A DNA stretch of 64,000 nucleotides. Origin: Bacillus sp. X1(2014). GTDB taxonomy: Bacteria > Bacillota > Bacilli > Bacillales_B > DSM-18226. Made by a program: the position numbers and the translations under genes. The stretch is taken from assembly GCF_007678255.1 (NCBI RefSeq), contig NZ_VEED01000001.1, positions 62,001 through 126,000 of the forward strand, read 5' to 3'. Below, one piece after another: positions 16,438 through 26,100 of the stretch. Each line of letters starts with the position of its first letter. Within the stretch, counting starts at the first letter, position 1. The notes below the pieces were generated by a model. That model was not told where the DNA came from. It worked only from the letters and a program-made list of their open reading frames with translations, and searched no databases.

Positions 16438-17553
16438 TTATAAATTTCCTCGTCTTTCCTGCTCCCGCTCAATGGACTCAAATAATGCTTTAAAGTTTCC
16501 TTCTCCAAAACCGCGTGCCCCTTTCCGTTGAATAATTTCAACAAATAATGTTGGACGGTCAACAATTGGTTTGGTGAAAATTTGCAGTAAATACCCCTCA
16601 TCATCTCGGTCTACTAGAATATTAAGTTCACGCAGCTTTTCAATTTCTTCATCAATTTTCCCTATCCGTTCACTTAAGGATTCATAATAAGTATCAGGAG
16701 TCTTTAGGAATTCAACTCCATTTTGCTTTAAAATCGCAACCGTTGAGACAATATCCTCCGTTAATATGGCCAAATGCTGTACACCCGGACCATTATAGAA
16801 TTCTAGATATTCTTGAATTTGTGATTTTCGTTTCCCAACCGCCGGTTCATTAATTGGAAACTTGATCCGCCCACCGTTATGCATAACTTTTGACATAAGC
16901 GCAGAATATTCTGTCGTAATATCCTTATCAGAGAAATGTTTCATTTCTTTAAAGCCCATTACCTTGGCATAATACTCTACCCATTCCTCCATTCGCTCTA
17001 CGTTCCCAACGACATGGTCAATCCCAATTAAACCCGTATCTTTAACAGGTACTGGCGCAGAATATGGTTCAAATCCTGGTAAGAACACTCCCTGATAATC
17101 CTTTCGTTCTATTAACGTATGGATCGTGTCTCCATATGTACCTAGAACGGCTTTTTTAACCACCCCTGATTTATCCTTTATTTCAAATGGGGCCGCAATG
17201 GCAATCGCACCTCGATTCACAGCTTCTTCAAACGCATTCTTGACATCATCAACTAAAAGCGCAATATCCTTCACACCGTCTCCATGTTTCTTAACAAATT
17301 GGGCTACTGACCCTTCCTCAGTATAAGAACCTGTTAGTACAAGACGAATATTTCGCTGCTTCAAACAGTAGGAAGCGGTTTCACGATTGCCTGTTTCAAG
17401 ACCCGAATATGCTACTGGTTCAAAACCGAATGCTGTACAGAAAAAGTGACATGCCTGTTTGGCATTACCCGTGTAAATCTCAATATAATCCACGTCTCGA
17501 ACCGGAAAGAAGTCATTAGCTAATTGGTCTGCTCTTACTCTATTTTCTTTCAT
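16438..17553 (-). CDS. hppD: 4-hydroxyphenylpyruvate dioxygenase
   Basis: Alpha-ketoacid-dependent iron enzyme (371 aa) with two vicinal-oxygen-chelate domains; it converts 4-hydroxyphenylpyruvate to homogentisate. The C-terminal domain has the ligand-bearing segments GLIGIDHVVGNVE (first His), PGVQHLAILTEDI (second His) and FVEIIQRKGARGFGEGNF (Glu plus the C-terminal gate). It is the first gene of the tyrosine catabolic cluster, and its product is the substrate of HmgA encoded downstream. An imperfect repeat CCTAT-N5-ATAGG lies about 70 nt before the ATG. The ABC importer genes that follow upstream may bring in its precursor. Confidence 0.92.
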   Translation of the reverse strand: MKENRVRADQLANDFFPVRDVDYIEIYTGNAKQACHFFCTAFGFEPVAYSGLETGNRETASYCLKQRNIRLVLTGSYTEEGSVAQFVKKHGDGVKDIALLVDDVKNAFEEAVNRGAIAIAAPFEIKDKSGVVKKAVLGTYGDTIHTLIERKDYQGVFLPGFEPYSAPVPVKDTGLIGIDHVVGNVERMEEWVEYYAKVMGFKEMKHFSDKDITTEYSALMSKVMHNGGRIKFPINEPAVGKRKSQIQEYLEFYNGPGVQHLAILTEDIVSTVAILKQNGVEFLKTPDTYYESLSERIGKIDEEIEKLRELNILVDRDDEGYLLQIFTKPIVDRPTLFVEIIQRKGARGFGEGNFKALFESIEREQERRGNL

Positions 17554-17700
17554 TTAGAAACCCCCATTAACTAAATGTAATAATATTCAGAATTAATTCT
17601 AATTCAAAGAACCTTGTCCTATCAAGGATAGGGTGTAAAGCAATAACGCTTTTTGGTGCTAAAGAAAACAGGATTATTTTTGCGTTATTTCCCAAAAACA

Positions 17701-17733
17701 CAAAAAGAAACTTACCCGTTTCGGGAAGTTTCT
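17701..17733 (-). terminator. Terminator of the ABC importer operon
   Basis: Minus-strand stem AGAAACTTCCCG / CGGGTAAGTTTCT (one bulged A, loop AAA), then TTTTTGTGTTTTT. It separates the importer from the tyrosine cluster. Confidence 0.75.
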
Positions 17734-17793
17734 AATTAAATCATATTGGAAATATTATTCAATAGAATAATAGACTTACAAAAAATTTTTTGA

Positions 17794-18588
17794 TTAGGAA
17801 AGAATCGCACGATCGCTCGCCATATGTTCACCACGGATCCGTTTAAACTCCGTTAACAAACTTTCGATTGTCAGCTGCTTCTTATTTTCCTCACTGACCT
17901 CTAAAATAATCTGACCCTTATCCATCATAATTAAGCGATTTCCTAAATCAATCGCTTGCTGCATATTATGTGTCACCATTAATGTGGTTAGTTTGTATTT
18001 GTCGACAATTTCTCTCGTCAAATTTGTAATTAATTCTGCTCTTGACGGATCAAGTGCCGCTGTATGTTCATCCAGAAGGAGGATCGATGGCTCTGTGAAA
18101 GTTGCCATTAATAAGGATAATGCTTGGCGTTCTCCACCTGATAAAAGCCCTACCTTTGCACTGAGTCGATTTTCCAGTCCTAAATGCAGTGATTCCAATA
18201 CCTCACGAAAATAATCACGCCGCTTTTTGGTTACCCCTTGGCGCAGGGTCCTCATTTTGTTACGAGAGTACGCCATCGCAAGATTTTCCTCAATGGTCAT
18301 GCTTGGAGCCGTTCCTGCCATTGGGTCCTGAAAGACACGTCCAATCATTTTTGAACGCTTGAACTCTGACATATTGGTAACATTTTTTCCGTTAATATGA
18401 ACCTCACCGACATCCGGGATTAACACACCGGAAATGATATTCATTAATGTAGATTTCCCCGCACCATTACTTCCAATAACAGTGACAAAATCACCAGGCT
18501 GAAGGGTCAGATTCACATGATCGATGGCGATTTTTTCATCCGGAGTCCCTTCATTAAAAATCTTATGAATTTCATTTAAGTGTAGCAT
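17794..18588 (-). CDS. ABC importer ATPase (TrpXYZ-like system)
   Basis: LivG/LivF-like ATPase (264 aa): Walker A GSNGAGKST, signature LLSGGERQALSL, Walker B ILLLDEHTAALDP. Note DEHT in place of the usual DEPT, common in this subfamily. AAGGGGG lies 6 nt before ATG 18588; the frame is open further upstream but that part overlaps the permease gene and lacks a ribosome binding site. The gene overlaps the permease by 17 nt. With permease and lipoprotein it forms a complete importer whose closest named relatives transport tryptophan or other aromatic compounds. Confidence 0.85.
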   Translation of the reverse strand: MLHLNEIHKIFNEGTPDEKIAIDHVNLTLQPGDFVTVIGSNGAGKSTLMNIISGVLIPDVGEVHINGKNVTNMSEFKRSKMIGRVFQDPMAGTAPSMTIEENLAMAYSRNKMRTLRQGVTKKRRDYFREVLESLHLGLENRLSAKVGLLSGGERQALSLLMATFTEPSILLLDEHTAALDPSRAELITNLTREIVDKYKLTTLMVTHNMQQAIDLGNRLIMMDKGQIILEVSEENKKQLTIESLLTEFKRIRGEHMASDRAILS

Positions 18589-19594
18589 GATTGTCCCCCT
18601 TCGCTGAAGTATTCGCCTGGATGATATTCCTTCGCTCTGATCTTCGTCGGGCTTTCCGCTTTTTCTCTTTAGAACCTTCAATGATTTTTGGAGCAGTAAG
18701 TGCAATAATAACAATAAGTGCAGTAATTAGCTTCATATCACCTGGGTCTAAGAAATCTACACGCAAGGCTAACGTTACGACGATTCGATAAATGATGGAA
18801 CCGCCAATCACAGCAAGAGTTGTCCGAGCGATTGTTTTTGTACCAAATAGGGCTTCACCGATGATAACGGAAGCAAGGCCAATGACAATCATCCCAATTC
18901 CCATACCTACGTCTGCAAATCCACCTTGCTGGGCTATTAGAGCACCCGAAAATGCTACTAATGCATTAGATAAACCTAAGCCAAACACAACAAGAAGATT
19001 GGTATTAGCAGAAAGGCTGCGAATCATTCGTTTATTATCTCCAGTTGCTCTAACAGCAAGACCAATTTCCGTTTTTAGGAACAAATCCGTTAGGAATTTA
19101 ATCACAAATGTAACGAGAATCATAAAAAGAAGAATTCCCCATGTTTCCGGCAGACTATCACCGAGACCGACCATGGAAAGAATATTATTGAAGAATGAAT
19201 CAATTCCTGTCTTTTCAAAAAATCCACTGATTTTCGTAAAAGCTGTATCTGTATTTAATAAAGGGATGTTGGAACGTCCCATAATTCTCAGATTTATTGA
19301 ATAAAGTGCAATCATCATTAAAATACCGGAAAGCAAGTTATTAATCTTTCCAAATGTGTGCAGAAGTCCCGTCATACATCCTGCTGCAAAACCTGCAAAT
19401 AGTGCCATAATTGTAGCTAAAAATGGATCGGTACCATTCGCAATCATAACTGCTGAAATCGCTGCTCCAGTGACAAAACTCCCATCAACCGTTAAATCTG
19501 GAAAATCCAGAATACGAAAGGAAAGATAGACGCCCAGTGCCATAATCGCGTAGATGATACCTGCTTCAAATGATCCAAATATGGCTGTAAACAT
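18572..19594 (-). CDS. ABC importer permease (TrpXYZ-like system)
   Basis: BPD_transp_2 (branched-chain-type) permease of about 340 aa with eight or more helices. FRILDFPDLTVDGSFVTGAA and GLGLSNALVAFSGALIAQQGGFADVGMG are typical. AAAGGA is 8 nt before ATG 19594; the upstream ATG at 19618 has no ribosome binding site. The C-terminal tail is rich in Lys/Arg (KEKKRKARRRSERR), cytosolic by the positive-inside rule. Middle gene of a three-gene importer. Confidence 0.85.
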   Translation of the reverse strand: MFTAIFGSFEAGIIYAIMALGVYLSFRILDFPDLTVDGSFVTGAAISAVMIANGTDPFLATIMALFAGFAAGCMTGLLHTFGKINNLLSGILMMIALYSINLRIMGRSNIPLLNTDTAFTKISGFFEKTGIDSFFNNILSMVGLGDSLPETWGILLFMILVTFVIKFLTDLFLKTEIGLAVRATGDNKRMIRSLSANTNLLVVFGLGLSNALVAFSGALIAQQGGFADVGMGIGMIVIGLASVIIGEALFGTKTIARTTLAVIGGSIIYRIVVTLALRVDFLDPGDMKLITALIVIIALTAPKIIEGSKEKKRKARRRSERRNIIQANTSAKGDNHATLK

Positions 19595-19657
19595 TGAGAT
19601 CATCCTTTCTTTTATCATAAAGCATCCGTCTTAGATGCAATATTTTATATAGTGACA

Positions 19658-19688
19658 AAGAGGCAGCCTTCTAAAAGAAGGCTCCTCC
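19658..19688 (-). terminator. Partial terminator between binding protein and permease
   Basis: Minus-strand hairpin GAGGAGCCTTCT / AGAAGGCTGCCTC followed by a weak TTTGT tract. Hairpins here often allow more binding protein than membrane components to be made. Confidence 0.6.
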
Positions 19689-19702
19689 TTAAAAAATATC
19701 AT

Positions 19703-20701
19703 TTAATTACCTTCGTAAAACTCACCTAAACTACTCCAAGCATCATTGACTTTTAAACCTTGGGCTTCAGCAGCCTTCTTGTTAATAACAAGCTTTAAGC
19801 TGTTAGGAAGTTCAACAGGAATTTCAGATGCTTTCTTTTTGCCGCTTAAAATGTCAGCTGCCATGATACCTGATTGATAGCCAAGATCGTAATAACTAAA
19901 TCCACTTGCGGCAACCGCACCCTTTTTCATGGAATCAAGTTCACCAACGAACAACGGGATTTTCTTGCTGTTTGCAACGGCGATAACTGAATCAAGTGCA
20001 GTAACAACAGTGTTATCAGTAGGAATGTAGATGGCATCAACGCGTCCAACTAATGATTCTGAGGCTTGCTTCACTTCTGCTGTAGTAGAAACAGATACTT
20101 TTACTAGTTTAGCACCCTTCTCTTTAGCAATCTTTTCAACTTCTTCCACCTGAACAACTGAATTTTGTTCCCCTGAGTTATAAATGACCCCAACATTTTT
20201 CGCTTTCACTTCGTCCGTAATAAAGCTGATTGTCTTTTTCGTTGCTTCTGGATGGTTATCTGTTGTTCCAGTAATGTTCTTGCCTGGCTTATCAAAAGCC
20301 TCTACTAGTCCAGCACCCACTGGGTCTGTCACTGATGTGAAGATAATCGGAATATCTTTGGTAGCATTCAATGCAGCCGTTGCACTAGGCGTAGCATTAG
20401 CAAAGATTAAATCTACTTTGTCCCCGACAAAATTATTCGCAATTGTTTGCGTGTTGTTCATGTCTGCTTGCGCGTTTTGTTCATCAAAGCTAACCTTAAT
20501 CCCTTTATCCTTTAAGGCCTTCTTAAAGCCCTCTGTCGCAGCATCTAAAGATGGGTGTGGTGCAAATTGGGTAATACCTACTTTGAACTCCTTATCTGCT
20601 CCACCTTTTTCAGTTCCGCCCGCGGATTCTTTACTCCCACAGCCAGCTAGCAGCATCATTCCTGCTAAAGCAATAGATAATACTTTTCCATTTTTCTTCA
20701 T
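19703..20701 (-). CDS. ABC importer substrate-binding lipoprotein (TrpX family)
   Basis: Lipoprotein of the ABC_sub_bind (PF04392) family, 332 aa. Signal peptide with lipobox LLAGC (Cys21), then two lobes: FKVGITQFAPHPSLDAATEGF and IPIIFTSVTDPVGAGLV, VGVIYNSGEQNSVVQ, and DAIYIPTDNTVVTAL. It would capture the substrate outside the membrane for the permease and ATPase downstream. Characterised members bind tryptophan (TrpX) or other aromatic compounds. Its neighbourhood beside 4-hydroxyphenylpyruvate and homogentisate dioxygenases suggests tyrosine or a related aromatic, an inference from context. A good sigma-A promoter precedes it; no T-box was seen in the short leader. Confidence 0.85.
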   Translation of the reverse strand: MKKNGKVLSIALAGMMLLAGCGSKESAGGTEKGGADKEFKVGITQFAPHPSLDAATEGFKKALKDKGIKVSFDEQNAQADMNNTQTIANNFVGDKVDLIFANATPSATAALNATKDIPIIFTSVTDPVGAGLVEAFDKPGKNITGTTDNHPEATKKTISFITDEVKAKNVGVIYNSGEQNSVVQVEEVEKIAKEKGAKLVKVSVSTTAEVKQASESLVGRVDAIYIPTDNTVVTALDSVIAVANSKKIPLFVGELDSMKKGAVAASGFSYYDLGYQSGIMAADILSGKKKASEIPVELPNSLKLVINKKAAEAQGLKVNDAWSSLGEFYEGN

Positions 20702-20764
20702 CTAGCTAAATCCCCCTCAAATACTAAAATATCAATTTTCAAAAAATTAAATATATTAGAAATT

Positions 20765-20793
20765 ATTCTAGTATTTTTTTCAAAGAAAATCAA
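20765..20793 (-). promoter_or_regulatory. Sigma-A promoter of the ABC importer operon
   Basis: TTGATT (20793-20788), exactly 17 nt, TAGAAT (20770-20765) on the minus strand, about 65 nt before the lipoprotein start. Confidence 0.75.
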
Positions 20794-20887
20794 GAGTTAT
20801 CGTAAAAATATTTTTTCGCTTTAAAGCAACATAATTGTAAATCCATAATTCCCATGGTAAATAACCTACATTTTGCTGTTAAAAAAT

Positions 20888-21281
20888 AAAAATACCTCCA
20901 TTTTAAGTGGAGGCATTTTCAGGCTATCGAAAAACTTTCGACAGCCTTTTTTATTTCAATTTCTTTAACAATTCACCGCGTTAACTTGTTTAATATAATT
21001 ATATTATATTGTATATCTTTTAGATGGAGAAATAAGAATGAACGTTGCCTACCGCTAGTTTTTAGGTTTGAAGTTCAAGAATCCAGTTCACCATTACTTA
21101 TGATTAGCACTTAAAGGTCAATGATAATATGTATAAGTTCACAAAAGAAAAGGTTGAAGGAGAGACTCGTGAATACTTTGAAGAACTTAATAAGGCAATT
21201 GAAGAGGACAAAATAAAAAACTGCCGAGACTAACCTTTCTCGACAAGCTGAATGCCTCCATATTAAATGGAGGCATTCTAA
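20888..21281. other. Intergenic segment bounded by two related hairpins
   Basis: A roughly 400-nt stretch without an established gene. It opens with the hairpin CCTCCA-N7-TGGAGG (20893-20911) and a second hairpin AGGCTATCGAAA / TTTCGACAGCCT with a T run (20922-20952, plus strand), and closes with GAATGCCTCCAT / ATGGAGGCATTC (21250-21278). The two CCTCCA/TGGAGG hairpins are similar to each other. The middle is very AT-rich and holds only a short ORF. Confidence 0.5.
21129..21233 (+). CDS. Possible 34-codon ORF, perhaps a gene remnant
   Basis: Encodes MYKFTKEKVEGETREYFEEL followed by NKAIEEDKIKNCRD. The composition looks protein-like and helical, but the ribosome binding site (AAAGG, 16 nt upstream) is poor and a second overlapping frame is also open. 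Either a very small gene or the tail of a lost larger one; I cannot name a family. Confidence 0.25.
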   Translation: MYKFTKEKVEGETREYFEELNKAIEEDKIKNCRD

Positions 21282-21306
21282 GAATTATCTTTTCAATAAT
21301 ACTATT

Positions 21307-21435
21307 CTACCAATCTCGGGTATTTTCAAGTAAAAGGTCAATTTCAACTTTTTTAACGATATGATTATTTTTCTCAGATGTTAGATTTGACGTTGCTTCT
21401 AGTAATTTGTCGATATCGATTAGTACAGTACCCAT
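21307..21435 (-). CDS. Small protein, 42 aa, unknown function
   Basis: Starts at ATG 21435 with AGGAGG 6 nt upstream, a strong ribosome binding site that supports translation. The product begins MGTVLIDIDKLLEATSNL and ends LLLENTRDW; hydrophilic, no membrane segment and no recognised motif. The frame is open 19 codons further upstream without another ribosome binding site. A perfect 10-bp palindrome GGGGTACCCC (21503-21512) lies about 70 nt before the start. No family recognised. Confidence 0.5.
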   Translation of the reverse strand: MGTVLIDIDKLLEATSNLTSEKNNHIVKKVEIDLLLENTRDW

Positions 21436-21534
21436 TTCTAACCTCCTGAATGTTAGTTTGTTATTGTTTGATAGATCATTCGACGATTTCATTGAAATAG
21501 TGGGGGTACCCCTTTAATTAATCTAAAAAAAATA

Positions 21535-21569
21535 AAAATCCAGCCAATGCTATTTGGCCTGGATTTTTT
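21535..21569 (-). terminator. Terminator of the antiporter gene
   Basis: Stem AATCCAGGCCA / TGGCTGGATT (one bulge) with T-rich tails on both strands; 30 nt after the antiporter stop on the minus strand. Confidence 0.75.
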
Positions 21570-21596
21570 TAGAATATTAAAAATTCTCTATTTCTA

Positions 21597-22757
21597 TCAT
21601 GCGGTGTTTTTCATCGTTGTTCCTTTATCACCTTGATTGAAAAAGTACTTCATCATCGGTGGTGTAACAATGGTTGTCACTAGTACAACTACCACTAATA
21701 CAGCAAAAAGTTCTTGGGTAATTAATTTAGTTTCCAAACCAATTGTGGCAATAATCAACGCAACCTCTCCTCGTGAAACCATGGCAGCGCCAATTCCAAG
21801 TGAATTCTTCCAAGAAAAGCGTGCCATTTTTGCACCAGCAGCTGCACCAATTAACTTGGTTAAAATAGCAAGGATACTAAGGCCCAACATAAGCCCCAAA
21901 TGTTGAGAGATTCCATCAAAACTTACTGATAAACCAATCGAAGTGAAAAATACAGGCACAAAAATAGAATAACTGATGGTCTCCACTTTCTTAAATATTT
22001 TAGGTTTATATTCCGTCTGTCCAATAGCAACCCCAGCAATATAGGCACCAATAATCCCCGCAACACCTGTTAATTCTGCTGTGAAGACGAATAGGAAACA
22101 AATAATTAGTGCACCCGAGACAAGCGATTCTGTGACCTTTAATGGAACAAATTTTTTTAATAGCCATGGAACAACCTTCCAAGCTACTAAAATAGCACAC
22201 GTAAAAAAGAGGATCTTTTTTATTATCATCATGCTTAAATTCACTTCGTCTCCAGCCATACTCATGAGGAAGGCTAAAGCAATGATCACAAGCACATCAT
22301 CAATAACCGCTGCACCTAAAATTGTTGTCCCTTCTTTAGATTGAATCTTATTTAACTCTTTAAGTGCTTGAACGGAAATACTTACGCTAGTTGCAGATAG
22401 TAATAAACCTAAGAATAATGCTTCGATGGTTGTCATACCCAGCAAAACTCCTGACAGGTAACCTGCCAATAAAGGAACGATGATTCCGCTGATTCCCACA
22501 AAGGTTGATGCCTTCCACGTCCGTCTAAATTCATGGATATCAGTCTCAAGTCCTGCAATAAACATTAACATGATCACACCAATTTGGCTTAGGTCTGCGA
22601 TGGTTTTCGTTTCTGAAATTAGCCCCAAGACCGCAGGTCCGATAATAACCCCAATTAATAACTTTCCTAAAACTGATGGCTGGCCTAATTTAACACTAAT
22701 ATCTCCGGCAATCTTTGAGGCAAATAAAATAATTGCTAATTCTAAAATTAACTCCAT
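21597..22757 (-). CDS. Cation:proton antiporter, CPA2 family
   Basis: Membrane antiporter (386 aa) with about 12 helices of the Na_H_Exchanger (PF00999) fold. The segments GQPSVLGKLLIGVIIGPAVLG, LLLSATSVSISVQAL and GAAVIDDVLVIIALAFLM contain the unwound helix and acidic pair (VIDD) that carry the ion in NapA/KefB relatives; GAAMVSRGEVALIIATIGLE is the conserved C-terminal helix. No cytosolic TrkA-N domain follows, so it resembles NapA/GerN more than KefB. Na+ or K+ against H+ cannot be decided here. AAGGAG lies 10 nt before the ATG. Confidence 0.85.
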   Translation of the reverse strand: MELILELAIILFASKIAGDISVKLGQPSVLGKLLIGVIIGPAVLGLISETKTIADLSQIGVIMLMFIAGLETDIHEFRRTWKASTFVGISGIIVPLLAGYLSGVLLGMTTIEALFLGLLLSATSVSISVQALKELNKIQSKEGTTILGAAVIDDVLVIIALAFLMSMAGDEVNLSMMIIKKILFFTCAILVAWKVVPWLLKKFVPLKVTESLVSGALIICFLFVFTAELTGVAGIIGAYIAGVAIGQTEYKPKIFKKVETISYSIFVPVFFTSIGLSVSFDGISQHLGLMLGLSILAILTKLIGAAAGAKMARFSWKNSLGIGAAMVSRGEVALIIATIGLETKLITQELFAVLVVVVLVTTIVTPPMMKYFFNQGDKGTTMKNTA

Positions 22758-22783
22758 CCAATCACCACTCCTTTTTAAATAAT

Positions 22784-22967
22784 GGCTGTGTTAAACTAGT
22801 CTGTTGATTTCCGTTCCAGGCACTTCGCTTTCCGCGGGCGTGCCGGGGAGCCTCCTCGTCGCTATGCTCCTGCGGGGTCTCCCCTGCCCCGTACTCCCGC
22901 AGGAGTCTTCGTGCCTTCCACTCCAACCAACAGAGTGCCAAAATTAACATTAACCTTTAACACAGCC
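22784..22967. repeat. Dispersed GC-rich palindromic repeat, copy A (full length)
   Basis: 184-bp element ending in perfect 12-bp inverted repeats GGCTGTGTTAAA / TTTAACACAGCC. The GC-rich core (22801-22933) starts CTGTTGATTTCC and ends CCAACCAACAG; inside are CTTTCCGCGGGC, CTCCTGCGGGGTCTCC and CTCCCGCAGGAGTC, able to fold into long hairpins. GC content is far above the surroundings. No ORF of its own is convincing. Looks like a small non-autonomous mobile element. Confidence 0.8.
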
Positions 22968-22974
22968 TAAAAAT

Positions 22975-23005
22975 AAAAGGGTCTGTGTTTTAACAGACCC
23001 TTTTT
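22975..23005. terminator. Hairpin with T tracts on both sides
   Basis: Stem AAAAGGGTCTGT / ACAGACCCTTTT. It sits next to repeat copy A and a second terminator; no gene ends immediately before it on the plus strand. Confidence 0.6.
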
Positions 23006-23014
23006 GAAAATGCA

Positions 23015-23062
23015 AAAAAGCCCGTCAACCAAGGGACATAGTAATCCCTTGGTGACAGGCTC
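23015..23062 (-). terminator. Terminator of the large membrane-protein gene
   Basis: Minus-strand stem AGCCTGTCACCAAGGGA / TCCCTTGGTTGACGGGCT followed by TTTTTT; strong 17-bp imperfect hairpin. Confidence 0.85.
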
Positions 23063-23119
23063 CTCCAGATACAACAGAATATTTTATTAACCCTATTATA
23101 ACATTATTTATATTAACGT

Positions 23120-26100
23120 TCAATCCCACTTTTTCATTGTACCGATTACTTTTTCCTTAAGAATCATAATAAAGGTGGTTTCTCCTTTATTCACTTTTTG
23201 CTTATTCCATTCATTAAAGCTGGCAACCGTAATTAAGATTAGTCCGGCAATTAATAAATAGAACCACCACGGCATATTCCCCCAGTACGGTCTTGTTTGC
23301 AGGAATACGTTTAATAATAATACGCCAGCTCCTACAAAGAAATATGATTTAATTTGTAAGAACATTCCTGCCAGCAGCGACAACAAGGAAAGTGTCCCAA
23401 CAATAATTGCATCATAAATTGTGTTGCTCGCCAAACCATCCTGAATAAATAATAAGGAAACGATGAGTAGGACTCCCCATTGAACAGCTTTCGTTATCTC
23501 TGCATATCGACCTTTTAAACAACGTCGAATGAAAATAATAAGAATAATAAAGGGAAGAACAATCACTTCCCGCTCCCATAATGGCGGAATATGAAGGTTA
23601 GCCATGATTGAATAATATGGTTGTAATAAATAGGCTCCCCCAAGTATGGTCATTAGTACAGATAACTTTTCAGGTACTCTTTTTCTTTGCAGTAAAATTG
23701 AAATTGCAATCAGCAAGCCAGGTATTGCATGACTCCAGATGAATGGATCCTCGAACAAATACATAAGCCCGAAAAACATGAATGAAACAAATGTAAAACC
23801 GTCTATTTTTATTTGCTGAAATTTCGGCCCATATTCAACCAGCTTTTTATAAACCAATTGTCCGATCACCGATAGAACAATTCCTACTCCTCCTGTAACT
23901 AGCATTTTAGCAAGTTCACCCAGGTCACTCGAATAGGTGAATTCTACAGTTGCAATAAAAGCTAAAAATAAAGGAACTATTCCAAGAACATCCCACTGAA
24001 TTTTATGCATATAAAATACGGTTCCAAATGCATAGGCAAGTGTGACAAGATATGGCAGCAAATCAAATGGATAGGTAATCAACGTAAACACAATTCCAAT
24101 TATTGAAAATGGTATTAAATAATAAGCAGTCCTTTTTTTATATTCATCTTTTGCGAAGAAAGCAAACAATATAAGTATCGCACTAGTAAACACATACTCA
24201 TAGTTTCCAAAAGATTGATATATTATTTGATCTAACACGGTTGTAACTATAAAGAATAAGGAAGTAAAACTGCCATAAAGAAAGGCTTTAATTTTCCATT
24301 CTACAGTCATTAACTTTGTGGTAATAGCATAGACAAACAACGCCAAGATAAAGCTGTAAATGCAGTCTTTCTGAAATGCGAACCATGTGAATAATAGCGT
24401 CAGTGGATAAATGCTGTGTCCTACCCAACCAAATGCAAATGATAGGTTCAAATCATTTTTCCGGCAAAGATAGGAGATTATCAGCATGATCACTGCACCA
24501 GAAGAGCTGATTAGGGAATTCATGGTAAGACTAAAAGTAAATTTCAGCAAAATGGCTTGGATGATAGAAAAATACGAAATAAGTGCTGCGATACTGACCA
24601 AAAATGGGACCCACTTCGTACCGATCTTTTTATACAAATAATAATACATTCCGATTCCAACTATTAATATAAGCGGTTGAACCCAAATATGGTTTATTTG
24701 ATTAAACAATGCTTGGAGAATGGCCACAGTATAAAGTGCATGGGATGTATACAAAGAGATTTTATCCAACCTCTTTTCCCCTACTGCTCTCCACACAAAA
24801 CCTGATAATAATACAAGGATGGCCGCGATAGCAAAATTAACTCCATACCCAAATTCTTTAAGATAAAAAGAAAAGTTACTGTTCATTTCTTCTCCAAAAG
24901 CGGCAATGGAAAGCCCAAGTAAACTAGGTGTAATCCATACAGCGGCTTCTTTTAGGAAGTTCCTTTCTTCCTTCTTATAAACCAAATAGGCTGCAACTAT
25001 AAATAGGAATAAGAGAACACCAAGCTCCCACCACAATAAAAACGAAATAGCAGTCATCATAGCAAGCACCATGATCGACAAACCTACATCTCTGGAGGCA
25101 GTCTGTATGATCTTTACGTATTTTGAAAGGTGCACAATTCCAAACAAACTAAATAGGATAAAACCTGTGATTGATAATTGTAGTGAGAAATTTATGATAT
25201 CAAAAGGTTTGCTTATCAATGCAATGATTTCATAAATGCAAGAGGCTGAAAAAACCGCGCTTAAATACGGAAATAACCTTCTTGAACCGTGATGAGACAA
25301 ATAAACAAAGTTAACTGCAATGACGAAATACGCAAGCATAAGCACAATTGACGGATTCCCTGCACGCAGGAGAATTCCTTCGAGACTAATATAAATAAAT
25401 GCCATACCTGATATTACTGCACTAGTATATTGGAATGCTTTATTTAATGAAAATTGGTTATTCAAAGCCCTTGGAACAAAGACCATTCCAAATCCAACCA
25501 GAGCATAAATTATCGCCCCAAAATAATCCAGGAAGCTGTGCTCAATTAACTGATAAGCACCATAAACAATCATCATACTGAAAATGAAATGATATTCTTT
25601 CCGCCCGCTTACATACATCATCGATAAATATATAATCGCTGTTAACAGCAAATTGAAGCTGTAAGCGACCTTGTTATCGAATAAAAACAACATAAATAAT
25701 GTAGACAGAACGAGATTCACTTGGATATAAGGGATAAATTCCTTCGTAAAAAGTTTACTTGATTCCTTATTCTTTAACTGATGATATACAAAAATAGTGA
25801 TTGCATTGAAAATCATCATACCTAAGTAGAAGAAATCAATCTCGAAATGGAAACTAGCTAAAAGAAAGGCCATACCTAGAGATACCGAAACAAAGGCGAA
25901 CCAAACAAATAATCTTGATGCTAAGCTTTTGGCAAATAAATAGTAAACAATAACTGGCAGCAAGCTACCCAGCATTCCGAGTAAATAACGTCCTTCTCCA
26001 GTAATTGATAAATAGGATCCTAAAAGCCCAAACCATCCCAATGAGAGAATAAAAATTGGTAAAAACAAACTTCCAAGAACACTAAAGGCAAAAGCTGTTT

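Noticed and set aside
17589..18800. Plus-strand ORFs inside the ABC importer genes, such as 17984-18214 and 18792-19304
   Set aside because: They lie antisense to well-supported genes and have no ribosome binding site or recognisable protein.
20702..20860. T-box riboswitch upstream of the TrpX-like operon
   Set aside because: The promoter is only about 65 nt from the start codon, too short for a T-box, and no T-box consensus was found.
22762..22950. 62-codon ORF through repeat copy A
   Set aside because: It is again a translation of the dispersed repeat, with no ribosome binding site or family match.
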